Shown here one piece after another: positions 14,313-23,085 of a DNA stretch of 31,165 nt (position 1 is its first letter; each line of letters starts with the position of its first letter). The translations under genes were made by a program, and so were the position numbers. Source of the DNA: JAJZJT01 sp049964655. GTDB lineage: Bacteria; Actinomycetota; Acidimicrobiia; Acidimicrobiales; RAAP-2. The notes beneath the pieces were generated by a model. It made no database searches. It had not been told where the DNA came from and worked only from the letters and a program-made list of their open reading frames with translations. Where the stretch lies: assembly GCA_049964655.1 (NCBI GenBank), contig JBMFXC010000025.1:1-31165 (forward strand), given 5' to 3'.

Positions 14313-17300
14313 ATGGCCGGACGCCTGCCCGTCTCCATCGTCATCCTCGCCTGGAACGCCTGGGAAGAGACCCAGGCCTGCCTCGAGTCGCTGCGTCCCA
14401 CCCTGGGCCTGCACGACCAGGTGATCGTGGTCGACAACGGCTCACGGGACGCCACCCCCGCCCGGCTGCGCCTGTTCCCCTGGGTCGAGATCGTGACCAA
14501 CGAAGAGAACCGGGGGTTCGCTGCCGGGTGCAACCAGGGTGCCGCGCTCGCCCGTCACGACGTCGTCGTCTTCTTGAACAACGACACCGTGCTCACCGGA
14601 CGATGGATCGAGCCGCTGGTAGCGCCGTTCGACGACCCGGTGGTCGGGGCCACCGGTCCCCGCTCGAACTTCGTCTCGGGCCCTCAGGTGGCCGAGGGCG
14701 TGACCTACGGCCCGGGTGACCGGGCCGGACTACGGGCGTTCGCCCGGGCGTGGGCGTCGGAGCATCGCGGGCAGGTCACCCGGACCGACCGGCTGGTCGG
14801 GTTCTGCCTGGCGGTGCGGACCGAGGCGTTCCGCACCGTCGGTGGGTTCGACGAGGGCTATGAGGTCGGAGGGTTCGAGGACGACGACCTCTGCCGGCGG
14901 CTCACCGATGCCGGCTGGGAGCTCGTGGTGGCGCACGAGTGCTTCGTCCACCACGCCGGGCACCGCACCTTCGACGTCAACGACGTCGACTGGTTCGCCC
15001 AGCAGGAGCTCAACCGGGGGCGGTTCGAGGAGAAGTTCGGAGGGACCGCGGCACGGGACTTCCCGCTCGTGTCGGCCTGCCTGATCGTCAAGGACGAAGA
15101 GGAGAACCTGCCGAGTTGCCTCGCTTCGCTCGCCGGCGTGGCCGACGAGGTCGTCGTCTACGACACCGGGTCCTCGGACCGGACCGTCGAGCTGGCCCGC
15201 CAGGCGGGTGCGATCGTCCTCGAAGGCTACTGGGACGACGACTTCTCGCGGGCTCGCAACGCCGCCCTCGAGCACTGCCACGGCGAGTGGATCGCCTGGC
15301 TGGACGCCGACGAGACGCTGCGCTGCGACGACCCGACCGGCTTGCGCGAGCTGCTCGCCCGCACCGCACCCGACGTCGACGGCTTCAGCGTCACCATCGA
15401 TAACGCCACGGGCGCGGGCGTGGGCGCCATGTTCGTCCACTCGGCCTGCCGATTCTTCCGCCGGGCCCGGTGCGAGTGGTCGGGTCGCCTCCACGAGCAG
15501 GTGGCCGGGCGCAAGGACCACCGCCCCGTCACCACGGTCGGTCTCGACCTCGCCCGCATCCATCACACCGGCTACACCAACCAGGCCATGGCCCAGCGCG
15601 AGAAGGCGGCCCGCAACCTGCGGGTGGCCGAGGCCGAGGTCGAGCGTTCCGACGGTTGGGAGCGCGGCTTCTCGCTCACCAGCCTGGGGCGGTCCTACAT
15701 GACGGCCGGCCGGGCCGAGGAGGCCCTGGAGTACTGCCGCCGAGGCGCTGCCGAGACCGCCAACCCGATCACCCGGCGGCTCGCCCTGCGCACCGTCGTC
15801 GACGCCCTGGCCGCCCTCGGACGGACCGACGAGGCCCTCGAAGCGATCGGCGACCTCCGGGCCGCCAGCGAGCGCCAGGTCCTCGCCGACCTGCTCGAAG
15901 CCAACGTCCGACGCCAGCTCGGCGAGCACGAGCGCGCCCTCGAACTGCTCGCCGCGCTCAGTGGTCCCATGGTCGACGACGACGGCTTCGAGTACGACCC
16001 CTCCATGTTCGCCCAGAAGCGGGCCGACTCCCTGGTCGCGCTCGGTCGCTTCTCCGAGGCAGCTGACGCCCTGCTCGCCGGCCTGAGCGACCGGGGTGTC
16101 CTCGACGACCACCTCGGCACCCTCGTCGAGTACCTCGAGCGCGCCGGTCGGCCCCTCACCGACCTGACCCGGGCCATCCCCGCCGACAACCTCCCGCTGT
16201 TCCTCGCCCAGGTCCTCCAGCTGGTCCCCACCGTCGCCGACCAGGTCCTCGAGGCCGCCGCCACGGACGCCGGCGACGGTGCCGACGTTCCCCTCGAGGT
16301 CCTCGCCACGGCGGCCAACCTGGCACCGCACCTCGCCGTCGACCGGGCCCTCGTCTGGTCGTCCCGCCTGCGGGCGCGGGGGCTCGGGCAGGCCTGCCCG
16401 CTCGTCGCTCTCGCCAGCGACCCGGGGCGAACACCCGTCGATCGCTGCCGAGCCGCCGCCGTGGCGGTGCACCTGTTCGGAGACGAGGGGCTGGGCGACA
16501 CCTTCGGCAACGCCCTGGCGGCTGCCACGCCGGCCGACCGTGCCGTCATCGCCACCGAGGTGGCCGCGCTCTGCCCGCCGCTCGCCGAACGCTTCGCCAC
16601 CCAGCTCACCGGCACCCGACAACCGGACGGCGTGAACAGGCCGCCAGCCGGACGGGCCGCCAACGACGACCCTCGCTCCCCGAGCACTGCCGTGCACGAC
16701 GGGGCCAGCCTGCCCGGGGGACGCCAGCCGGTGACCATCGTCATCCCGTGCTGGAACCGGGCCGAGCAGACGGTCCGCTGCCTCCAGGCCATCCAGGCGA
16801 CCACCGCACCGGGCACCTACGAGGTGGTCCTCGTCGACAACGGGTCGACGGACGCCACCGCCACACTGAGCGGCGACCCCTCCAACCCCGTCCTCACCGT
16901 CCTGCGCAACGACACCAACCGCGGCTACGCGGTGGCCTGCAACCAGGGGGCTCGGATCAGCACTCGCGACGTGGTCGTCTTCCTCGACAACGACGCCGAG
17001 GTGCAGCCGGGCTGGCTCGACCCGCTCCTCGACGAGCTCGACCGCCACCTCGAGGTGGGAGCGGTCGGCGCCCGACTGCTCTGCCCCGACGGGACGGTGG
17101 AGCACGCCGGCGCCGACCTCGTCCTCGGCGGCGACGGCACCCTCACTGCTGTCCGTCGTGGCGTCAGGAGCGCCGGCGACGATCCCGCCGTCCTCGTTCG
17201 CGAGGAGGTCCCCGCCGTCAGCAGCACCCTGCTCGCCGTCCGGCGCGACGCCTTCTGGGCGGTCGGGGGGTTTGACGAGACCTCCCCGACAGGGGACGAA

Positions 17301-17960
17301 GACGTCGACGTCTGCCTGTCGCTCCGCGCTGCCGGCTGGCGAGTCGTCTACCGGCCCGACGCCTGCGCCGTCCACCACCGGTCGGCGCCCGAGCCCGGGG
17401 GCCTGACCGCGGCCGCCGGTGGACGCCGCTGGCTCCACGGGCGGTGGGCGGACCGGGTCGTCGTCGACGGCGGACCGCGGTCGGACGAGTTCCGCTCCGG
17501 CTGCCGGTGCGGCGAGGGGACGGCGGAGCGGGTCACCGTGCTCGGTTCGTTCACCGGCGACGGGGTCGAAGGAAGGCTCACCTCGGCGCTGCTCGAGGCC
17601 GGCACCTCCGTCGTCACGACGTCGTTGGAACCCGGTGCCTGGGGTACGGCACTCGCGCGGCTCGGTCGCCCGGGGGCCACGCTCGTCGCCGTGCTCCCCC
17701 GCACGATCCCGTTGATCGACGTCACCGAGCTGCCCGAATGGGAGACAGCGGAGCATCGGCTCGTCGTGTGCACCACCGGGCATGGCGAGCTGGCCCCGTG
17801 GCAGCGCCGGCTGGCCGATGCCGCCGACGGGTGGGTGGAAGTCGGACCGAGCGACGGCCCGGCGGCGGTCGACACCATTCTCGAAGCGCTCGGCTCCGTG
17901 CTCGACCGCCACCTCCCTCGTGCCGCCGTGGCCGGGCACCCGACCGCCTCGCCACGATGA
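14313..17960 (+). CDS. Giant three-domain glycosyltransferase with TPR region
   Basis: Protein of 1215 residues with three GT-A (family 2) domains. Domain 1 (about 5-245) has SIVILAWNAWEE, VVDNGSRDATP and FLNND (metal-site region Asn89-Asn90-Asp91). Domain 2 (about 250-430) has ACLIVKDEEENLPSCLASL, YDTGSSDRT and WLDADE (DAD at 331-333), as in SunS-like TPR-linked glycosyltransferases. Residues about 430-620 are TPR-like helical repeats. Domain 3 (about 806-1040) has TIVIPCWNRAEQT, VDNGSTDAT and FLDNDAE (DND at 892-894). The C-terminal ~170 residues are unassigned and Rossmann-like in composition. It starts at ATG 14313 directly under a sigma-28-like promoter; an upstream in-frame ATG at 14202 would precede the promoter. 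Divergent from fliC, so O-glycosylation of flagellin is the likely role (inference). It overlaps the next gene as ATGA. Confidence 0.88.
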   Translation: MAGRLPVSIVILAWNAWEETQACLESLRPTLGLHDQVIVVDNGSRDATPARLRLFPWVEIVTNEENRGFAAGCNQGAALARHDVVVFLNNDTVLTGRWIEPLVAPFDDPVVGATGPRSNFVSGPQVAEGVTYGPGDRAGLRAFARAWASEHRGQVTRTDRLVGFCLAVRTEAFRTVGGFDEGYEVGGFEDDDLCRRLTDAGWELVVAHECFVHHAGHRTFDVNDVDWFAQQELNRGRFEEKFGGTAARDFPLVSACLIVKDEEENLPSCLASLAGVADEVVVYDTGSSDRTVELARQAGAIVLEGYWDDDFSRARNAALEHCHGEWIAWLDADETLRCDDPTGLRELLARTAPDVDGFSVTIDNATGAGVGAMFVHSACRFFRRARCEWSGRLHEQVAGRKDHRPVTTVGLDLARIHHTGYTNQAMAQREKAARNLRVAEAEVERSDGWERGFSLTSLGRSYMTAGRAEEALEYCRRGAAETANPITRRLALRTVVDALAALGRTDEALEAIGDLRAASERQVLADLLEANVRRQLGEHERALELLAALSGPMVDDDGFEYDPSMFAQKRADSLVALGRFSEAADALLAGLSDRGVLDDHLGTLVEYLERAGRPLTDLTRAIPADNLPLFLAQVLQLVPTVADQVLEAAATDAGDGADVPLEVLATAANLAPHLAVDRALVWSSRLRARGLGQACPLVALASDPGRTPVDRCRAAAVAVHLFGDEGLGDTFGNALAAATPADRAVIATEVAALCPPLAERFATQLTGTRQPDGVNRPPAGRAANDDPRSPSTAVHDGASLPGGRQPVTIVIPCWNRAEQTVRCLQAIQATTAPGTYEVVLVDNGSTDATATLSGDPSNPVLTVLRNDTNRGYAVACNQGARISTRDVVVFLDNDAEVQPGWLDPLLDELDRHLEVGAVGARLLCPDGTVEHAGADLVLGGDGTLTAVRRGVRSAGDDPAVLVREEVPAVSSTLLAVRRDAFWAVGGFDETSPTGDEDVDVCLSLRAAGWRVVYRPDACAVHHRSAPEPGGLTAAAGGRRWLHGRWADRVVVDGGPRSDEFRSGCRCGEGTAERVTVLGSFTGDGVEGRLTSALLEAGTSVVTTSLEPGAWGTALARLGRPGATLVAVLPRTIPLIDVTELPEWETAEHRLVVCTTGHGELAPWQRRLADAADGWVEVGPSDGPAAVDTILEALGSVLDRHLPRAAVAGHPTASPR

Positions 17961-19234
17961 CGACGCTCGGCCCCGACCGGATCCTCGAGGCGGAGGTTCC
18001 TACGACGGCGACGCGCCGCGGCGCCGACTTGGCGCTGGCCGGTGGCCACCCGCTCTTCGACGTGCCCCGCTCGGCCTCCAACCTGGCCGCTCCCGACGTC
18101 GAGCGCTTCCTCGCCTACTCGCGTCGCTTCTACGACGCCCGCCGCTACACCAATACCGGACCGCTCTCCGTCGAGCTGGAGCGTCGACTGGCCCAGCTCC
18201 ACGACGTCGAGCACTGCGTCACCTTCGCCAGTGGCTTCTGGGCGCTCGTCCTCGCCCTCAGGGCCCTCGCGCTCCCCGGTCGCGACCAGGTCGTGCTCCC
18301 GTCGCTGACCTACCGGCGCATGGCCGACGTGGCCCGGTGGGCCTCCCTCGTCCCCCGCTTCTGCGACGTGGACCCCGGCACCCTGGCGATCGACGCGTCG
18401 ACCGTCGAGCCGTGCCTCGGACCGGAGACCGCCGTCGTCCTCGCCGTCCACCCGATCGTCAACTGCTGTGCCGTCGACGACCTCGAGGACCTGGCCACCT
18501 CGCACCACCTTCCCCTCCTCGTCGACGGTGTCGAGTCCTGCTACGAGACCTTCCACGGTCGCAAGGTCGGCTCCTTCGGCAACGCCGAGGTGTTCTCCCT
18601 CCACGCCAGCAAGCTCGTCAACGGCTTCGAGGGCGGCTACCTCACCACCGACGACGGCGACCTGGCCGGCAAGCTGGCGCTCCAACGCGGCTTCGGCTTC
18701 AACGGGCACGACAACGTCGAGCACTTCGGCATCAACGCCAAGCTGAACGAGGTCCACGCGGCGATGGCGCTGGCCAACCTCGACGAGCTCGAGGAGCAGG
18801 TCGCCGACCACCGTCGGCGCTACCACGCCTACCGTCGAGCCCTCGCCGGCATCCCCGGCCTCCGACTGCTCGCCTTCGACGAGAGCGAGCAGACCTCCTG
18901 CAAGAACATCGTGGTCGAGCTCCTCGACGACTGGCCGCTCAGGCGAGCCCTCACCCTCGAGCTCCTCCAGGCCGAGGGCATCCTCGCCCGGGCCTACTAC
19001 GCTCCGGCGCTCCACCAGAGGCCGACCGCCTACCGGACCGTCGCCGGTCCCCTGCCGGTCACCGAACGACTTGCCGAGCGGTTCGTCCTACTGCCGTCCG
19101 GCTCACGGGTGTCACTCACCGACGTGGCAGCGATCGGCAGGCTGCTCCGGTACCTCGCCACGAGCGGAGCCGCGGTTGCCCTCGCCGGCGGCGACTCGAC
19201 GGGGGCGCCGGCTGTCGCAGGTGCGCACCCGTGA
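17957..19234 (+). CDS. DegT/DnrJ/EryC1/StrS-family sugar aminotransferase (first copy)
   Basis: PLP-dependent enzyme of 425 residues in the DegT/ArnB family, which transfers amino groups to keto-sugars bound to nucleotides. Visible features are the early TGPLSVELERRLAQLHDVEHC motif region, FASGFWALVLALRAL (PLP phosphate-binding loop), VLPSLTYR, LLVDGVESCYETFHG (the Asp that contacts the PLP ring nitrogen) and FSLHASKLVNGFEGG with the PLP lysine at Lys219. The ATG overlaps the glycosyltransferase stop as ATGA, so both are made together. It suggests an amino-sugar building block for the flagellar glycan. The last ~30 residues are an Ala/Gly tail. Confidence 0.88.
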   Translation: MTTLGPDRILEAEVPTTATRRGADLALAGGHPLFDVPRSASNLAAPDVERFLAYSRRFYDARRYTNTGPLSVELERRLAQLHDVEHCVTFASGFWALVLALRALALPGRDQVVLPSLTYRRMADVARWASLVPRFCDVDPGTLAIDASTVEPCLGPETAVVLAVHPIVNCCAVDDLEDLATSHHLPLLVDGVESCYETFHGRKVGSFGNAEVFSLHASKLVNGFEGGYLTTDDGDLAGKLALQRGFGFNGHDNVEHFGINAKLNEVHAAMALANLDELEEQVADHRRRYHAYRRALAGIPGLRLLAFDESEQTSCKNIVVELLDDWPLRRALTLELLQAEGILARAYYAPALHQRPTAYRTVAGPLPVTERLAERFVLLPSGSRVSLTDVAAIGRLLRYLATSGAAVALAGGDSTGAPAVAGAHP

Positions 19235-20436
19235 GCACGCTGAAGCGGTCCCCATCGGACTTCGCCCTCCTCGGCGGCGTGCCCGCCTTCGAGCACCCCC
19301 TTCCCGTCGGGCAGCTCTACTTCCCCTCGTGGGAACGGTACGAAGCCGCCATGCGGGGCATCTTCGAGCGCGGCTGGTTCACCAACCACGGACCCCTCGC
19401 GCAGACGTTCGAACGGCGCTTCGCCGAGCTCGTCCAGGTGCGCAACGCGGTCACCGTCACGAATGCCACGCTCGGGCTCGTCATGGGGGCGAAGGCGCTC
19501 GGGCTGACCGGAACCGTCGTCGTCCCCAGCTTCACCTTCGTGGCCACGGCCCAGGCGATGACCTGGGCAGGCCTGGAGGTCGCCTTCGCCGACGTGGACC
19601 CCGTGACGCACCAACTGACGCCGGCCACGGTGGAACCGGTGCTCGACGACGACGTCTCCGCCGTGCTCGGCGTCAACCTGTGGGGCGGCACCTGCGGTCC
19701 GAGCGCCCTCGAGGCCCTGTGTGCCGAACGGGGTCTCACACTGCTCTTCGACTCGGCCCACGGCACGGGCGTGTCCGTCGAGGGTCGTCCCCTGGGAGGC
19801 CACGGTGCGCTCGAGGTGTTCTCCTTCCATGCCACCAAGACGCTGAGCGCCACCGAGGGCGGCTGCGTGTGCACCGACGACGACGAGCTCGCCGCCCGCC
19901 TGCGCAACATCCGCAGCAGCTACGGGGCGGGAGAACCGGTCGCCGTCGAGCTGACCGGCAACGGGCGGTTCTCCGAGGCGCAGGCGGCGATCGCCCTGCT
20001 CAGCCTGGAGGACCTCCCGGCCAACGTGGCCACCAACGCCCTCCTGCATGCCGCCTACGTCGACTTCTTGGCCGGCATCGACGGCATCCGCGTCGTCGCT
20101 CCGACGGGCGCGGACGAGAGCACCTATCCCTATCTGGTGGCCCAGGTCGACGAAGAGGCCTTCGGGATGAGCAGGGACGCCCTCGTCGGCCTGCTCGCCG
20201 CCGAGAACGTCGTCGCCCGCCGGTACTTCCGACCGGGGGTCCACCGCCTGCCCCCCTACCGAGACGCTCCCCGGAACCGGGCCCTGCGGCTCCCGGTCAC
20301 CGACCACCTGGCGCGCACGCTCGTCCAGCTACCGATCGGCGCACTGGTGGACCTCGCCGCTGTCGAGCAGATCTGCTCGCTGGTGGCAGCCGCCCACCGG
20401 TTCGCCCCGCGCCTCCACGTCGAGGAAGCAGCCTGA
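19231..20436 (+). CDS. DegT/DnrJ/EryC1/StrS-family sugar aminotransferase (second copy)
   Basis: Protein of 401 residues in the same family as its upstream neighbour but clearly divergent from it. It has WFTNHGPLAQTFERRFAELV, VTVTNATLGLVMGAKAL, VVPSFTFVATAQAM, LLFDSAHGTG and FSFHATKTLSATEGG, the canonical DegT PLP-lysine motif with Lys203. The GTG start overlaps the preceding stop as GTGA. Two adjacent aminotransferases suggest a diamino sugar or two different amino sugars in the glycan. The neighbouring genes contain no obvious dehydratase or epimerase, so precursors must come from elsewhere. Confidence 0.9.
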   Translation: MSTLKRSPSDFALLGGVPAFEHPLPVGQLYFPSWERYEAAMRGIFERGWFTNHGPLAQTFERRFAELVQVRNAVTVTNATLGLVMGAKALGLTGTVVVPSFTFVATAQAMTWAGLEVAFADVDPVTHQLTPATVEPVLDDDVSAVLGVNLWGGTCGPSALEALCAERGLTLLFDSAHGTGVSVEGRPLGGHGALEVFSFHATKTLSATEGGCVCTDDDELAARLRNIRSSYGAGEPVAVELTGNGRFSEAQAAIALLSLEDLPANVATNALLHAAYVDFLAGIDGIRVVAPTGADESTYPYLVAQVDEEAFGMSRDALVGLLAAENVVARRYFRPGVHRLPPYRDAPRNRALRLPVTDHLARTLVQLPIGALVDLAAVEQICSLVAAAHRFAPRLHVEEAA

Positions 20437-20438
20437 CC

Positions 20439-21266
20439 ATGCGAGCCGGCATCATGCAGCCCTACTTCTTCCCCTACGCCGGGTACTTCGCGCTGGTGGC
20501 CGCCTCGGACACCTGGGTGGTCTTCGACACCGTCCAGTACACGCCCAAGACGTGGATGAACCGCAACCGGGTCCTCTCCCCCCGGTCCGGATGGTGCTGG
20601 GTGACGGTCCCCGTCCGGCGCTCCTCGCGCTCCGTCCGTGTCCACGAGGTCGAGCTCGCCGACCCAGACCGCGCCGAGCAGTCGGTCCTCGGGGCGCTCA
20701 GCCACTACCGGCACCACGCTCCGCAGTGGCGGGCCGTCGAGGACCTCGTCCGCCGCACGTTCGGGTCCCTCCGGCGCCCGTCGCTCACCGACCTCGACGT
20801 GGCCGGCCTGGTGGCCGTCTGCGAGCACCTCGGTCTTGCTTGCTCGCCGCTCGTCTGCTCCGAGCTCGACCTCGCGCTCGAGCCGGTCGACCACCCAGGC
20901 GGCTGGGCCCCGGCCATCGCGTCCGCCCTCGGCGCCGATGCCTACGTCAACCCGGTCGGTGGCGCTCACCTGTTCCGCACGGCAGAGTTCACCGCGCGAG
21001 GCGTCACCCTCCAGTTCCTCGAGCCACCCGAGCTCACCTACGCCACTGGGCCCTTTACCTTCGAGCCCAACTTGTCCATCCTCGATGTCCTGATGTGGAA
21101 CGACCCCGCCGAGGTCGCCCGAGCCCTCACCTCGGCGACCGTCGTCACGGCTCCGAGCGAGCCCTCGGTACGCCCCGGCGGCCAGGGCGCACCCGTCGGG
21201 GACCCGGCAGCGACCACCTCTGTCGACCGACCCCTCGCTGCTCACGCCCGACCGAGGGGAGCGTGA
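20439..21266 (+). CDS. WbqC-like family protein
   Basis: Protein of 275 residues beginning MRAGIMQPYFFPYAGYFALV, followed by DTVQYTPKTWMNRNRVL and later YVNPVGGAHLF, LQFLEP and NLSILDVLMWND. This matches the WbqC family, which occurs in O-antigen, capsule and sugar-modification clusters and is proposed to act on amino sugars. The biochemical reaction is not settled to my knowledge. It begins 2 bp after the second aminotransferase, consistent with acting on its product. The last ~35 residues are a low-complexity tail rich in Pro, Ala and Gly. Confidence 0.85.
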   Translation: MRAGIMQPYFFPYAGYFALVAASDTWVVFDTVQYTPKTWMNRNRVLSPRSGWCWVTVPVRRSSRSVRVHEVELADPDRAEQSVLGALSHYRHHAPQWRAVEDLVRRTFGSLRRPSLTDLDVAGLVAVCEHLGLACSPLVCSELDLALEPVDHPGGWAPAIASALGADAYVNPVGGAHLFRTAEFTARGVTLQFLEPPELTYATGPFTFEPNLSILDVLMWNDPAEVARALTSATVVTAPSEPSVRPGGQGAPVGDPAATTSVDRPLAAHARPRGA

Positions 21267-22234
21267 CCGTGCCGCTGGTGTCCGTCCTCGTCCCCGCCTT
21301 CCGCCCCCACTACCTCGACACGTGCATCGCCAGCATCGTGGGGCAGGGCTTCACCGACTTCGAGCTCATCATCGGTGACGACTCGGACGGCGACGACATC
21401 GCTTCGGTCGTCACCAAGTGGAACGACCGGAGGATCCGCTTCGAGCGCAATCCCGACCGCCAGCAACCGGGGGCGAACCGCGACTTCCTCATCTCACGGG
21501 CCTCCGGGCGCTACCTCAAGTTCGTCTTCGACGACGACTTCCTGCTCCCTCGCTCCCTCGAGCTCCTGTGCGCGGCTGCCCAAGACCAGCGCGCCGCGTT
21601 GGCCTTCCATGGCCGCTACGTCGTCGACGAGGACGGGCGGGTGACAGATCGCGGGCTTGTCGCCCCTCCCGACCGGGTCGTGCCCTTCCCGGCAAGGCTC
21701 GTGTTCGACCACGTCGTCGCCGAGCGGGCCAACCACATCGGTGAGCCGAGCAACATCCTGCTCGACGCCGAAACTCTCGCTTCGATCGACCAGCCCTTCG
21801 GGCTCGACGGCATGCGCATGCGCTTCCTGACCGACGTGGCCCTCTATGTGAACTTCGCCCTCCACGGCTTCCGGATGGCCGCCATCGGCCGTCACGGGTC
21901 GTGCTTCCGGCTCCACACCTCCCAAGCCAGCGCCACGAACGGCCCTCTCTACTCGGCTGGCCTCTTCGAGTGGGAGCTCTTCCTGCGGTGGTCGACCGAC
22001 CAGGGCTACGTCGCCGCCGAGGTGTGCGAGGCGGGCCTGGACGAGCTCCACCGCTCCTACGGCGAGCACCTGGTCGACCTCCCCGAGCTCGGGCGTTTCG
22101 TCGCCCTCGGCACCGGTCCCGGTACCGAGGGGCGCTACCTCTCCTCCGCCTACCTCGCTGCGCTCGCCGACGCCTGGGCGGTGGTCGACGACCGGGTGGC
22201 AGCGACACGACAACCCCAGCTGGCCGCCACATGA
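21263..22234 (+). CDS. Family 2 glycosyltransferase
   Basis: Protein of 323 residues with one GT-A domain. Motifs are VSVLVPAFRPHYLDTCIASI, FELIIGDDSDGDDI (nucleotide-binding acidic motif), RQQPGANRDFLISRASG and FVFDDDFLLP with the DDD metal site. The C-terminal part (HIGEPSNILLD, FLTDVALYVNFALHG) is typical of inverting GT2 enzymes that add hexose or deoxyhexose units. The GTG at 21263 overlaps the WbqC-like stop as GTGA; a second GTG six bases later is also possible. It would supply an additional glycosidic linkage beyond the three domains of the giant enzyme. Confidence 0.88.
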   Translation: MTVPLVSVLVPAFRPHYLDTCIASIVGQGFTDFELIIGDDSDGDDIASVVTKWNDRRIRFERNPDRQQPGANRDFLISRASGRYLKFVFDDDFLLPRSLELLCAAAQDQRAALAFHGRYVVDEDGRVTDRGLVAPPDRVVPFPARLVFDHVVAERANHIGEPSNILLDAETLASIDQPFGLDGMRMRFLTDVALYVNFALHGFRMAAIGRHGSCFRLHTSQASATNGPLYSAGLFEWELFLRWSTDQGYVAAEVCEAGLDELHRSYGEHLVDLPELGRFVALGTGPGTEGRYLSSAYLAALADAWAVVDDRVAATRQPQLAAT

Positions 22235-22932
22235 CCGCTTCGACCACGTCCGACTACCACGAGTACCCGAAGACGCTCCCACCCGACGACTTCTGGGGAC
22301 AGGTCCGCCGCACGGTGAACGGCCAGCCGGTGCCCGCCGAGCAGATCGGCCTCATCGTCGATACCGCCTGCAACCTCCTCGACCTCGGGGCCGACGACGA
22401 CCTCCTCGACGTGGCCTGCGGCAACGGAGCCCTCACCAACCTGCTGGCGCCTGCCTGCCGGAACGTCGTGGGCGTCGACCACTCCGACTACCTGGTCGAC
22501 GTGGCACGCCGCAACTTCGAGGACGCGCCCCGGGTGACCTTCGTACTGGCTGACGCCGCCGAGCACGCCGAGGCCGAAGCGGACCCGGGGCGGTTCACCA
22601 AGGTGCTCTGCTACGGGAGCTTCTCGTTCTTCCCGGAGACGACGGCCCGCCGGTGGCTCGGGACACTGGCCCGGCGGTTCACCGGCGTCCAACGGGTCCT
22701 GCTCGGCAACCTCCCCGACCGCGACCGGGCACCGGCCTTCTACGGCGATCGAGCCGGTTGGCAGGCGGGTCTCGACGACCCCGACGCCCCCATCGGCATC
22801 TGGCGCTCGGCGGAGCAGGTCCGCTCCCTCGCCGCCACGTGCGGCTGGCACGCCCACCTGTCGGTGATGCCCCCGCCGTACTACGCCCGGCACTACCGCT
22901 TCGACGCGCTGCTGGAGCGAGCCGATCGCTGA
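22231..22932 (+). CDS. SAM-dependent methyltransferase (last gene of glycan island)
   Basis: Protein of 233 residues with a class I methyltransferase core. Motif I is LLDVACGNGALTNLL (58-72), then VVGVDHSDYLVDVARRNF and VTFVLADAAEH. The start ATG overlaps the glycosyltransferase stop as ATGA. The N-terminal region (YPKTLPPDDFWGQVRRTVNG) resembles small sugar or lipid methyltransferases in polysaccharide loci. As the last gene of the coupled set it probably methylates a sugar of the glycan, perhaps capping the chain. Substrate is inferred from context. Confidence 0.85.
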   Translation: MTASTTSDYHEYPKTLPPDDFWGQVRRTVNGQPVPAEQIGLIVDTACNLLDLGADDDLLDVACGNGALTNLLAPACRNVVGVDHSDYLVDVARRNFEDAPRVTFVLADAAEHAEAEADPGRFTKVLCYGSFSFFPETTARRWLGTLARRFTGVQRVLLGNLPDRDRAPAFYGDRAGWQAGLDDPDAPIGIWRSAEQVRSLAATCGWHAHLSVMPPPYYARHYRFDALLERADR

Positions 22933-22962
22933 CGGCATCGCACCGGATCTCCGACCCGGCGC

Positions 22963-22990
22963 TCAAGGTCGCGGCCAACCCGGCCGATGT
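22963..22990 (+). promoter_or_regulatory. Sigma-28-like promoter for flhA
   Basis: TCAA (22963-22966), 16-nt spacer, GCCGATGT (22983-22990), 30 bp after the glycan-island stop. The first nine bases, TCAAGGTCG, are identical to those of the flgB promoter. The nominal start at about 22997 gives an 89-nt leader to the flhA ATG at 23086. It also rules out the ATG at 22987 for flhA, since that lies within the -10 element. Confidence 0.65.
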
Positions 22991-23085
22991 CCACCAGTGA
23001 GCCGCCACGGGACGGCGCTCGCACCAGACGGCCACGGACCGGCCCGGACCACCCACACGACGGTCGGACCTGTTCGGAAGGTGTG

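Noticed and set aside
14730..17939. 1069-codon open frame on the minus strand opposite the giant glycosyltransferase
   Set aside because: Composition is Gly/Val/Glu/Arg-rich without motifs, while the plus strand holds three clear glycosyltransferase domains.
17782..19230. Upstream extension of the second aminotransferase frame across the first aminotransferase
   Set aside because: This part is an Arg/Pro/Ala-rich shadow of the first aminotransferase. The GTG at 19231 with GTGA overlap and the start of family homology fix the true start.
22987..23085. Earlier ATG for flhA, 33 codons upstream
   Set aside because: It lies within the -10 element of the flhA promoter, encodes an Arg/Pro-rich stretch unlike FlhA, and lacks a ribosome site; ATG 23086 has GGAAGG upstream.
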